A stretch of DNA of 64,000 bases, taken from assembly GCA_029706075.1 (NCBI GenBank), contig JAINUG010000002.1, forward strand, positions 1,795,314 to 1,859,313, given 5' to 3'. The stretch is from Aldrovandia affinis (Eukaryota > Chordata > Actinopteri > Notacanthiformes > Halosauridae). Position 1 is the first letter of the stretch. Each line of letters begins with the position of its first letter. The notes under the pieces were generated by a model that ran no database searches, had not been told where the DNA came from, and worked only from the letters and a program-made list of their open reading frames with translations. This document shows, piece after piece, positions 35,111-47,757 of the stretch. A program made the position numbers and the translations under genes.

Positions 35111-38100
35111 TGTGCGGTGTCTGTGTGTGTGTGTGTGTTTGTGTGTGTGTGTGCGTATGTACTTTTGTGCGGTGTTTGTGCCTATGTGTGTTTGTGTGTG
35201 TATGTATGTGTATGTATGTGTGTTTGTGTGGCGTCTGTGCTTATGTGTGTGTGTGTGTTGTGTGTGTGTGTGTGGGTGTGTTTATGTATGTGCGTTTGTG
35301 GGGTGTCTGCGCTTGTGTGTGTGTGTGTGTGTGTATGTGTGTTGACAGGAGAATGTCTCCCTGGCGGATATCCTCTCTTTGCGGGACACATGTCTGTCTG
35401 AGCCGGAGGTGTGGGCTGTGTGCCTGGAATGTGTCCTGGCCCTGCAGAGCATTGCCCACTCGCCCCTGTTCCAAACCCTCTGCATCACGCCCGACACCCT
35501 GGCCTTCAACGCCCACGGCAACGTCAGCTTCATGGAGCAGCTCAGTGGTGAGTCAGAGTTCTTACCTCCCTCTCTGGCCGCCTCTACCCTATCTACTGCT
35601 TCACCGATGAAGCACTTCTCTGGTTGTGTTCGAAACCATTCACTCGTTCACTCATTCCCTGTTCCCTATGTAGTGTTCCCTATGTAGTGTTCCATGTAGT
35701 GAACGATTAAACTGTTTTCGGACACTACACTGAACGTTATTTGCGTCAAAAACAATGTGCCGGATATTCAGGTGACGCAAGCGGACGCGCCCAATATCAC
35801 GTAAACAAACCGAGCACTCATGACAGCAGGTTGAAATGTACTCAGGTAGTATCGGGTTTGCATGTTCAGTTTTGAATGTTAAATCCCAAATAAATTGTTG
35901 AAATTCTAATGATGTGCAAGTGTGGTTTTGTCAACTGTGGTGCTGTCTGCTAGTCACTGCTTTAGCCACCAATAGCTACCGTTATGGAAGTTGTGAGCTA
36001 ACTAAGACACGACCGCATTGCATTGTGGTATACGGGAGAAATTGTAGGGTACATTCGCTGTTCACTAGAAATCGCTGTGAATTGTGGGTATTTTATAGTG
36101 GACTATATAGTGAACGAAATTAACCGTTGAGAATTCGAACACCACTACAAAATGGCGAACACACTATATAGTGCACTATTTAGGGAATAGGGAACGGTTT
36201 CGAACACAGCCCCACAACCAGCTGTCTGCCTGTCAACTGCTCTGCCTGTAGGCTAGTTCTCTAATTCTAGCTCTCTCATTCTCTTTTCCTCTCCCAATTC
36301 CTGTCTCTCTCCCTCACACACACACACACACACACACAAATTCAGGCACTGTCTCATCTCTATGGGCTCAAATTAATGCCAAAAGTATTTCGTCTCTGTA
36401 AAAGTATTTCGTCTCTGTAAAAAAACATTTTGTGCTTGCAACTATAAAAAAATGTTTTTTTACAGAGACGAAATACTTTTTACAAGAAACACAAAATGTT
36501 TTTTTTACAGAGACGAAATACTTTTACAAGCACAAAATGTTTTTTTACAGAGACGAAATACTTTTACAAGCACAAAATGTTTTTTTACAAAGACGAAATA
36601 CTTTTACAAGCACAAAATGTTTTATTACAGAGACGAAATATTTTTACAGACACGAAATACTTTTGGCATTAATTTGACGCTTCCGGTAAACTATCCAATC
36701 GGCATCCAGAAGAAATCAGGTTGCCATGTTGTGCAACTTTCCCCTATTGAGTCTCCAAGAAGCATCGCCAAGTTCAAGATTCATTTGAACGACGTCCAGC
36801 ACACTGCAGAAAGGGCGCAGGCTTGATGCATTGTACACCGTGGCAAATCATAATAATTCAAGGCTTTCAAACAATTTGGTAAATTATTAGTTATTGTTCA
36901 TAGAAAAGTTTACTGCATTCATAGAAAAGTTTATTATTTGGGCGAGTTTTCCAATTTTATAGATTTGTAAATTGTAACCAACATAGGCCTACTCCATTAC
37001 AAGCCATAGGCTAGTTGTAGCCTATCGAAATAACGTAGTGTGGAGAGACTATATCGAAATAAACGGGGAGCACATTTCCATGAGCTACAAATGTGTTTAT
37101 TCTTAAATTAATAAGTAACCCACCTCAAACAAGGACATGTATCTAGTAAAAATGCTAGCACACAATTAGTCAATAGCCAGTTCAATTCCCACTGGGACCA
37201 CATATACTGAAAATGTATGCATTCACTACTGCAGGGTTTCTCAAACTTTTTTACTCCACGACCCCATGGGTACTTTCATGGGTCGAAAAAAATCGCGACC
37301 CCAAACATAAATGAAAATTCGCGACCCCATACCTAAAGCGCGACCCCATCAAATTGAATGGCAATGGCATGAAGTTGTCCCACGTAACGGTGCCCAACCA
37401 CGGACCGGTTTCATGCAAAACCATTTTCTGTGGAGGGGGGGTGGTACGAAAAAAAGATGAGACCAGTTCATTTATTTCGCGGACCGGGGGCAACGCGAAA
37501 ATAATTCTTGCGCCCCTCGGATTTTCTGTCGACGGGGGGGTACTACGCCACAAAAAAAAAATGTTCTTTATTTTCCCAAGCCACGCGGAGCCGCAACATA
37601 AGGCTGAAAGAGAGCCGCAGGTTGCCGACCCGTGTCCTATGGTTACTTTTTGTTTTTACATTTACTTTTTGGCGACCCCACCATTACCCTTTAGCGACCC
37701 CAAGTGGGGTCGCGACCCATAGTTTGAGAACCGCTGCACTACTGTAAGTCGCTTTGGATAAAGCATCTGCTAAATGCCATTTATCCAAATGTGCTCCCCG
37801 TTTATTTCGATATAGTCTCTCCACACTACGTTATTTCGATAGGCTACAACTAGCCTATGGCTTGTAATGGAGTAGTATGTTGGTTACAATTTACAAATCT
37901 ATAAAATTGGAAAACTCGCCCAAATAATAAACTTTTCTATGAATGCAGTAAACTTTTTTATGAACAATAACTAATAATTTACCAAATTGTTTGAAAGCCT
38001 CGAATTATTATGATTTGCCACGGTGTACAATGCATCAAGCCTGCGCCCTTTCTGCAGTGTGCTGGACGCCGTTCAAATGAATCTTGAACTTGGCGATGCT

Positions 38101-38874
38101 TCTTGGAGACTCAATAGGGGAGAGTTGCAAAACATGGCAACCTGATTTCTTCTGGATGCCGATTGGATAGTTTACAGGAAGCGTCAAATTAATGCCAAAA
38201 GTATTTCGTGTCTGTAAAAATATTTCGTCTCTGTAATAAAACATTTTGTGCTTGTAAAAGTATTTCGTCTTTGTAAAAAACATTTTGTGCTTGTAAAAGT
38301 ATTTCGTCTCTGTAAAAAAACATTTTGTGCTTGTAAAAGTATTTCGTCTCTGTAAAAAAACATTTTGTGCTTGTAAAAGTATTTCGTCTCTGTAAAAAAC
38401 ATTTTTTATAGTAAAAGCATTTCGTCTCTGTAAAAAACATTTTTTTTTAGTTGCAAGACAAAATGTTTTTACAGAGACGAAATACTTTTGGCATTAATTT
38501 GAGCCCATAGCATACATTTTTCAGTGTATGTGACCCCAATGGGAATCGAACCCACAACCCTAGCATTGTCAGCACCATGCTCTACCTACTGAGATACACA
38601 GAACCACATTTAGCAGACGCTCTTGTCCAGAGTGACTTACCCAGTTTACTTTTCTTTACGTACATTCCATTTATACAGCTGGATATTTATTGAAGCAATT
38701 CATGTACCAAGGGTACAACAGGCAGTGACCCACCTGGGAATTGAATCTGCAACCTTTGTGTTACAAGCCCAGTTCCCTAATCACTATGCTATACTGCTGC
38801 CCAATACTGCAGTCTGTGTGTATGTATGTGCGTTTGTGCGGTGCCTGTGCTTATGAGTTTGTATGTGTGTGTGT

Positions 38875-38914
<40 letters not shown>

Positions 38915-41900
38915 TTGTGCTGTGTCTGTGGTTATATGTGTGTGTATGTGTGTGGGTGTTGGGTATCTATGCTTATGTGTTTGTGTGTGTGTGTGTGTAT
39001 GTGTGTGTGTGTCTGTGCTTATTTGTTTGTGCATGTGTGTGTGTGTGTGTTGATAGGACACATTCCAGGCACACACCTCTGGCTCAGGCTGTCACATCAC
39101 ATCACTTAAGAACAGGGTGCTGGGACACACACCATCCCTCGGAAGCAGGGAGAAACCTTCCCTGCCAATTCACCAGGCTCACTGCTCTTGGCACTGAATT
39201 AATGTGTCTGCTTGCATCCTGGGTTACGTCATGGCCACCGGCCTGTGAATCAACAAAGAGCCTGTAGTAAAGGTCCTGATACCAAGCCCCCCTCCCACTC
39301 ACACACACACACAATTTCCCTTCAGTGACTTCAGCAATTGATAAGAATAAATGTGATCAGGAGAGTCAGCGTAACCAAGGCAATTGTCTCCTGGATACAC
39401 GTCCTATAATATCCTCTTTCTGTCTGCTGTTTTCGTGTGCTGGCACTTCTCCCATCCCGAGGGACCGCCTGGCAATGAAGTATTTGGTTGGACACAGAGT
39501 GATGAATGCATCTGCAATTGAATCAATTGCAGTTGAATTGAGGTTGATGTGTGCTTTAACATTTTCTGCGATTCATATTCAATGATATTTAATTTAAATG
39601 TAAAATCAATTATGAGCTTGTATTAGACACACATGTTAAATGAATGCTGCGAGTTATTAGCTCATTATCTTTCACACAACAAACCTAGGTGCTCTTTCAT
39701 ACTCAAAAATCTAAACTTCGCTCGCCCCTAAATATTGCCTGCTTCATCACTGGTGAAATACACATAATGGGTTGCATTTATGTAGAGTCTATATATATAT
39801 GCCGTTTAGCAGACGCTTTTATCTAAAGCGACCTGCAGTAGTGAGTGCATACATTTTTCAGTATATGTGGTCCCAGTGGGAATCAAACCCACAACCTAAG
39901 CGTTGTCAGCGCCATGCTCTACCCCCTGAGCCACACAGAAACACTATTATGATCTGAAAGCACTTTAGAGTGAAGGGAGGAAAGTCAACTCAAAAAGCCA
40001 CCTGGGTGATGTGTGGCAGCCATCTTTGCACCTGAGCACTAACCATACATCAGCTAAGGGCGGAGATGGAGGGAATAATTAAGCCAATCAAACTAATAAG
40101 AATCAATATCAAAATCAATAGAATATCTGTAGATCATACTTTAAATATCCTTGTTTGTTTTTTTACATGGGCAAAACAATGTTTGTCCAATAAAATCTGG
40201 ATGACGCTTGACTTGAAGTGTCTTAACCAAATTGTATTAGCATAAATAATATTTTAAGTGCTACATAATGCATCATAGCCACTGTCATAAGCATGCGGAC
40301 ATACTAGCTTCAATTATTTCATACGATGTGATGTAATAATTGTTTTGCTGGTGTCATAATGCTTATCATTACATGCTCTGGTCATAATGCTTATGTATGG
40401 TGGTGACAGGGTTATGCCCATTATTTAATAAAGAAAGTTAAAGCAGTTTTTTTTTTTAGAAGTAAAGCACTTTGAGTAAAGCGTTACTGAAATCTGTTTA
40501 AGGCATAGTGTATTCATATCTACGGACCAGGGATGCTGATTTCTAATGATGTATGCAACCGTTCTGCTTGTTCGAATTGTTATTCAAGTATGAAAGCATG
40601 TGTAACCCCATACAACCATGGCAGCCTGTAGTGCAACATGCATAGCAAACTGATGTTGTATCTTCTTCATTGTGAATGAAAAAAAGAGGATTGATAAAGC
40701 TTGATAAGGCCTGTTGTTGTTTCCACATTCAATGTTTGTCGACGTTGCAAGGCCAACATCGTTAGTTTTCTGAAAGGAGGCCCTTGGAAGCTGGTGTCTG
40801 ATGTCTGACTTCTACCAAACGTGGAGTCAACTTTGTGCATGAAAATTCCGTTAATCGTCAAAAATACTGTAAACAGATGTTAAATAATCATCACCTGCAT
40901 TGTTCTCTCCCGGTGGCGTTAGCACCAGCTGCTGATTCCGCACACACAAACACCTGGCGCCTGGCTCTCGCATCTGGAAAGGCTGTGCCTTTAAAATAGA
41001 AATCAACATCAGATACTCGCAGTTATGAAGCACTCTGAAATGAAGCAGACAAAGACAAGAGGGGAACCATAAAATGAAATCATTCAGTCATTTGTTTGGC
41101 ATTAAAAAAAAGGATTTGTTCCTTGTTGTTTTATGATACATCGTTTGAAATAATTGTCTTAGCTACAGCGAGGATTCGTATTGTCGTTGGCGCATTTTCA
41201 TCACATTTTTCAGTGAGGCGAGTCTGTGGCCTGGATTCAATCAGCATTTGTCTTCTCTTTTCTCTTCTTCACAAACACAGTTTGGCGAGTTCATTTTGGT
41301 GATCGATGAATTTGCCAAACAGTGTTTGTTAAGAAAATAAAAGTCAAAGTTATGAACAAATGTTGATTGGAATCTTGGCCAGACGAGCAACCCTCTCCCT
41401 GTGCCTCTGTCCTTCTCCCTCTCACCGTCTCATTCCCAGTCTCTGTACCTTTCTCTCTCCACCTCTCGAAGTTCCTCCTCCTTACCGGACCTCAGAACAG
41501 ATCTTAGCCCCTGCCCTTTAAGGCGCTGTACCCTTGGGGCCGCAATGACCTACAGCAGACCTGTTTGGGGGCCCGTGCCAGGGGAGCCTAATGGATCCTG
41601 CAGAGACGGGGCCCAGAGGGTCTTGACCCACTTCCTTCTCACGCTTCTTGTCTGTAAACCCAGAAGAAGCGGGATGGTCCTGGCCCGCGCGGGGCAGAGC
41701 CGCTGCCCTACTTAAGCCGCCCGATGTGGCGGGTCTCCGCGGGACACCACCGGACTTCCTTGGAAAGTGCTCGGAATCGTCAGGGGAGTGGCTCGCTCAG
41801 AGCGCAGATAAAGAGAGCCGCAGCAGTATCCTCAGGGAAAGTGTGTCCTGGATCGGGAGGGCGTCTCAGCCCCGAGTTATCCCCCGAGTTTGGGCCAGGA

Positions 41901-44900
41901 AAGAATCTGTGACTCCGCAGAAGATTTCCTGGTCGGAAGATAGACACAGTTGAGCCCTGCGTACTGTATCTGATATATTTACTTATTTCAGTGAAGGCGT
42001 TTTTACAGAGGTGGTTGCTTTTTTCCCGAGGCTCGGCGCAGGGGTGTATGTGTAGGTGACACAAAGAAATGGGATTATGTGTGTGTGCGTGAATACATTT
42101 CCTCTGGATCCCCTTCAGTGTGCCTGCTTGTGTTCTTGTGTATGCATTCCAGTTTTAGACAGTTAACCCTTTTTAATATCTTGCTCTATGTTATTTGATT
42201 TATTTATGGCTACAGATGATCCGGAGGGTTCATTCATGCCCCCAGAGTTTGACAGCACAGGGAACACCGTTGAGGTAAGAGTGCAGTTTCATTACCACCT
42301 GTGTTCCATGATTTTGGCTCCTGGGTTAGAGTCAGGCCCTGTCTGCATGCAGCATTCTCCCCATCTAATTCATGACATTTTTCTCCTGTTTTCTTTACAC
42401 GTTACAAAGACATGCTGTCTTTTGGTGCCCTTAAATTGTAACCCTCGGAGTGTGTGTACCCTGGGATTGACTGGCATCGCATCCAGGTCAATACCTTTTA
42501 GCCGGTAATTCAATCCCCCAGCAGCAAGATGCTGTTCATTGTGGCATAGATACAGGAGTTATTGGCGTTTTGTCTGATGAACATTGTACCTACCTGCGGG
42601 ACAATTAGTCTGCATTTCGTTTAATGGAAATCAATGGCACATAACCTGCATTTTAGAGAAAACATGCCGGAAAAAATCGATGAGGCCTATATCTTCTTCA
42701 TGGCACAGTGGTGGCCTTGCTTGTGCTCGCTGAACAGCCCTGTGGGGCCCGCCCTCGTCTCAAACGCTCTCATTACCATTATCTCTTATTGTATTCTAAA
42801 AGAGCACAGTGTTCACCTTATGCTTTACTTCTAAACGATGACTCCATAGTCCTAGAAAAAAGAGTATGGCTGGGGTCTCTGATAGTGTGGCAGTCTGACG
42901 CACTATTGGCTGGTCCTTTACTGAGTGTGAACTGCCTGTCACGGTCACGGTTCGAAACCCGACTGTACCAGATCGGCCCTGGTGGGGAGCCACAATCGGT
43001 GGTGGCGTTTGGCTGTCCGCCCCAGGGGGAGGGGGAGGGTGAGCCGGCACAAACTCCCTGAGAAGCGCGTAAGGGTGTTTCCAGGATGTGTGTGGGGGGA
43101 ATTCCATCTCGAAGGAAGCGGAGTTCGCTGCCCTCTGAGAATGACCTTGCCTCATAGAGACGGACGGCGAGTTCGTGTGGGGAGGGCAAATCTAAATAAA
43201 TAGAGGGTATAATTGGCCACTAAATTGGGAGAAAAATGGGAAAAAATCTGAAACTAATAAAAATAATAAAAAAGTATCACTACCATATTCTACTTACTCT
43301 ACCATGGCGCCAGTGGGTCCTATCATTTTTAGACATTCCTCAAACAAGACTCTCTGGTGGCAGGTATCCACAGTGCTAAAGAGCACAGTATCACTCTATG
43401 GACAACTGCTATACCGCTGATAAAGTCATATTTATTCCTATTTTGAGTCGGGGGGGCTGGGGGTTTGGAGGCTGAGAAGGGTTGTCTAATGTCTCTGCTT
43501 TCTTTGTTTGTTTTATTTTTATTTTTATTAATTTGTCTGTCTGTCCTTGGGAAAATGGGAAGGCATGCCTGTTGGATTGTGGGTTTGATTTATTGTCCTT
43601 CTTTGGTTGTTTAATCAATAATAATTACTAATAAAAAACGTCATCACAAAAAATGACACTGGCCTGGATTCAATCAATATATGAAGAGCTCAAACGAACA
43701 AGCCCTGATTGAGATCAGATTGGCGTCTTTGTGATTTCCAAATCGTGTTGTTGCCAAACTCAATATATCTCATGCTTTATGTACAGTTATCGCAAAGACG
43801 CCACTGTGATCTCAGTCACGGCTTGTTTGGTTCCATTTTGGCAAGAATGGCGTTTATCGTTTTTTGCATATGAACTCTTCATATGTCCTTAACTTTGACT
43901 TACAAATAAAAAGCATTAGCTCTTACTTCTTCACAAGCACAGTTTGGCTTGTATGAATGCTAGTGATCACTGAATTCACCAAACTGTGTTTATGGAGTAA
44001 AAAGTTTGTTCCAAAGTCAAAGGATTGAATCCAGGCCATTGTATTTGCAGTAGCCAGATATTTTTACTCTTTATATTTAAAAGTTTGTCCCTGCCGTTGT
44101 GAAAACAAATGCTCCTTTGCCAGAACTCCGTAAACTTGACCTGTAGAATAGTGATTGGAAATCCTTGGCTGGATTAGGAAGGAAACCAGAGAGCATTCCG
44201 TAGAATGCCTCCCGTTTATCTTTCTCTATCTCACTCCCTCCCCCGCATCTCTCCCTCTCTCCCTTCTCTCTCTCTCTCTGCATTTTGGTTCTCCAAAACC
44301 TTGACAAGAGCCCCATTTCTCTCTGTCCCTCTCTCTGTCTCTCATTTTCACTCTCCCTATTCCAATGAATGCCTCTAAATTAAATTCAGTTCAAGGACTT
44401 TATTGGCATAGCATACAATAGTTGCAGGTAACTGGCCAAATAAAGGCAACACTTTGATGACCTGGGGGAGGGGGGCACACAAACACAGGAGGGGGTGGTT
44501 AGAAAGGGAAGGGACGAGCCTGTCAGATGGACACTCTTGGTACTGCATCCGTTTAAATTGTTCCTCATTTACTCAAGTGTTGCCTTCGTTGTGGCAGTTA
44601 CCTGTACGCACTGTATTGGAAAAGCATAAACAACAATGAGAAAAAAGCACAAGTGACATAATCAGTCTTCAACACAATAATAATAACAATACAGTATTAT
44701 TCGTTAAGGTGTGAGGTAGTAAACAATTTATAAACAAGTTTATCTTTCTCTCCCTCATTCTCCCTCATTCTTCCTGTCTCTGAATCAGTGTCTGTTTCTG
44801 CCCGTACCCCCCCTCTTCAGAATTCACCCTGGGTATAAAGCAACATGAATCAATTGCCAGCTTGACTTGGCTTTATGCATCCTCTGTACAATGAGCAATG

Positions 44901-47723
44901 TGTGCTCTCGTTGTGAAGAGACCTTTTCCTCATGCGCGCTGTCTTTCCTCTCGGTTTGGTTTTATTGCGTCGTGTAGCGAAATGAGAGACGGTTGAAAAG
45001 TGGATCCACTTGGACACAATGAAAGGGCACTCGGCGCTCCTTTCTCTCTGTTAAAAGCAGGGCGGGTTAATGGCAGCGATTAATGGCATGCTCTCGCTCT
45101 GCTGGCGATGGCCGCGGTGCTGCGAAGGCAGGCCTCAAACGCCCCCCTCGCCCGCGCCACGGCTAAAGACAGGTCACCCCCCTCTCGCTCCACAGGCGGT
45201 CGGGCATTGGCCTGGTCGCTGGCTGCACCGACACCTTTCTAACAAAGCCCTTTTCAAGCACTCTGATTTTGCATTCCGCACGAATGATACTTCCTTTACT
45301 GTAGATTGTTCTGCGGAACCGCTCCTGGACAGGCCTGGTCGGCTTGTTCAGCTTTAGCGGATCTCAGAGTGTGAAGGGACACTCATCTCATCTGTGTGAG
45401 AGCTGATTATGCAGAGCAGTTCGTGTGTGTCTTTTCTTCTTCTTCATTTTCTACAGTGCCATTGTTCCAGACCCAATGGACTTAACCACCTCATTCTGGG
45501 TGGTTAAGTTACAGTTGCCTTTGTCGCTGTGGGGAGTATTTTTCTGTCGTCAGTTGAAAGTAGTCCTTCTCTGAAACTGCTTGATGCTCGCGTGCAAGTC
45601 CCTGTCACACAGCTCCCAGCTCAAAACTCTCGCTCGTGACTCTGCACATGTTTTTGATCTACTTTTACTGTCCCCACTCTTTTCCGCCCCGTCTTCTCTC
45701 TGTCACGCTAACACCGAGGGAGATGCGCGCACAGGTGTAAACCGTGTAACATATACTCTGCATACGATTTACGTGTCGCAGCTCTGCACTGTAATTGTAA
45801 TTGTGCATTGTAGTTCGGGCTCTGTTTTGATCATCGTTACTATGGTATATCCGGTAAACTGGTCCAAGGTGACAGAGAAGTAATTACTCATTTGTCAGAT
45901 AAGGCCTGGAACGGATTGGTTGTCAGATATGATGAATTCTGCTCGGTCGGTTGCTGTGGACGGCTGCCCTTGTAAGGGGCTGGCCTGGTATTGCTTTATT
46001 GATGACTTAAAGGCTTGATGAATGGCTTTTTACTGAAGGCATACCAATGCAGGCTGAGTCTCAGCTAAAGTTCACTTAGACCCCCGGGGGAATTTAAATT
46101 TGGCCTCGGTTACAATATCAGTGCCTCGTGTTTTTTATTAGCCAGGCGGTAGTCTTCATAATTGAGAATGATATGGTAATTGTTATTGTATGGTCAAAAT
46201 TAGCACCGGGTTTCCCTGGTAATGGTTCAGCGCACTGTAAAACGTTTGATTGCATTTTACATATCTTATCGTACATGCCATGTCATTATAATTTGCCGCC
46301 GTGTCATTTTAATGTCACAGTTTTGAAATTGCTGCTGTCGTGGATACAGGGAAGAAAGCCCATGGGGTAAAAAAAAAAAAGATTTAAAATTTCCACACTG
46401 TGCCTGCTGCCAAATCCCAATAAATGCAATTTGGAATTAATTGACAACAAGGGACACACTTTTTTACACAAATATTCCTTAAAACATAAATGTAATGTAA
46501 AATAAATATTATATTGTTGGGCTTTTGAGCTTTACATTTAAAGTTATACACACAGGAGCCAGCAAGGAGAATCCAACCTCTTGTCACATGACCTTTGTCA
46601 AGAGTATATTGCTCTGTTTGAGCCGTTTGGTTTTATTTAGTTTAAAAGGTATACAATATAAATCGTACTAAAAACTACAAAACACAAAAACAACAACCAC
46701 AGGCAGACTGTCAGAATACGGTGCACATTGTAGGAGCAGCTGTGCGAACTGCATGACTTATCAACACGTAGGGGGCTCAAAATGACCCACACAGTGGTTG
46801 ACCTTGTTCATCAACACCTTCAGTAAACCATGATATATATTCAATTGTGTGTGTAATCATATATGTGTATCTTTGTGCATGTGTGTATGTGGATTTATAA
46901 ATGCTTATGTTTATTAACGTACAGAATATGATTGTTACATTATTGTTTGTATTATTGTTTGTACAATATGTGTACTATGGTTTGGCAACCCAATCATATT
47001 TGTTATGCCAATAAAGTAACATTTTGAATTTGAATTTGAATTTGATATATGAAGATTCATAGATATAAAAACAGATGCCTCATCCACTCTGTTCAGATGT
47101 GTCTACGCGGCCGCCATATTGGCGCGGGCAAAATCCGTGTCTAACAAACGCATGTGTATTGAGAGATGCAGACTTACCTTGATAAAATCTATTGTAATGT
47201 GGCTTAATTCTCAACCAATTTCTGTGAAATTTGGCTTGTTAACGTGATACATTTCTGCATAGCATGCAGGTTACTTGATTTCCAAATTTCACAATTGTTG
47301 AGTTTCCTCAATGATTTTTCCCCAGAAACTGGCAACCTAATAAGTTTATAACAACCACCCTCTACTGCTTTCTTGGCACCTTCAAACAATACAAACATAA
47401 TCAGCTCTGACATTGTGACAACTCATGTATAACAGTTAGAATGGATTTTTTACAAATAGTTGATCTGTGAAATCAATTTATGCAGAAATTTCTCATGTTT
47501 ATAACAAGCCAAATTTCATGAAAATTGGTAAAGTACATTTTAGTAAATTTTATCAGGGGAAGTCTGCATTTCTCAATACACATGCGTTTGTTTAGACGCG
47601 GATCTTGCCCGCGCCAATATGGCGGCCATGCAGACATACATACAACAGCAGCCAATGCGGCATCTACGTTTTTATATCTATGTGAAGATCCCCCATCTCT
47701 TTCTCTCTCTCTCTCTCTCTCTG

Positions 47724-47757
<34 letters not shown>

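Larger units (their letters stand above)
36360..38510. repeat. 2.15-kb near-palindrome (inverted repeat)
   Basis: The left arm, about 36360-37076, and the right arm, about 37787-38510, are inverted copies differing by only scattered changes and a few indels in the tandem part. The spacer is 37077-37786. Each arm contains a TTAA-flanked MITE and about 400 bases of other sequence. Short peptides in the arms come from repeats. Confidence 0.93.

Noticed and set aside
34711..35610. 299-codon frame with Val-Cys repeats running into KNDC1 exon 2
   Set aside because: The GT array is intronic; the exon 2 reading frame is set by the phase-0 join from exon 1 and differs from this frame.
36432..36826. 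Repeated FFTETKYFYKHK-type peptides
   Set aside because: They arise from the 40-base units in the MITE; the mirror copy on the other arm gives the same on the minus strand.
41648..41953. 101-codon frame in a GC-rich part of KNDC1 intron 2
   Set aside because: No paired splice sites, no recognised similarity, and it is not needed between exons 2 and 3, which join in phase.
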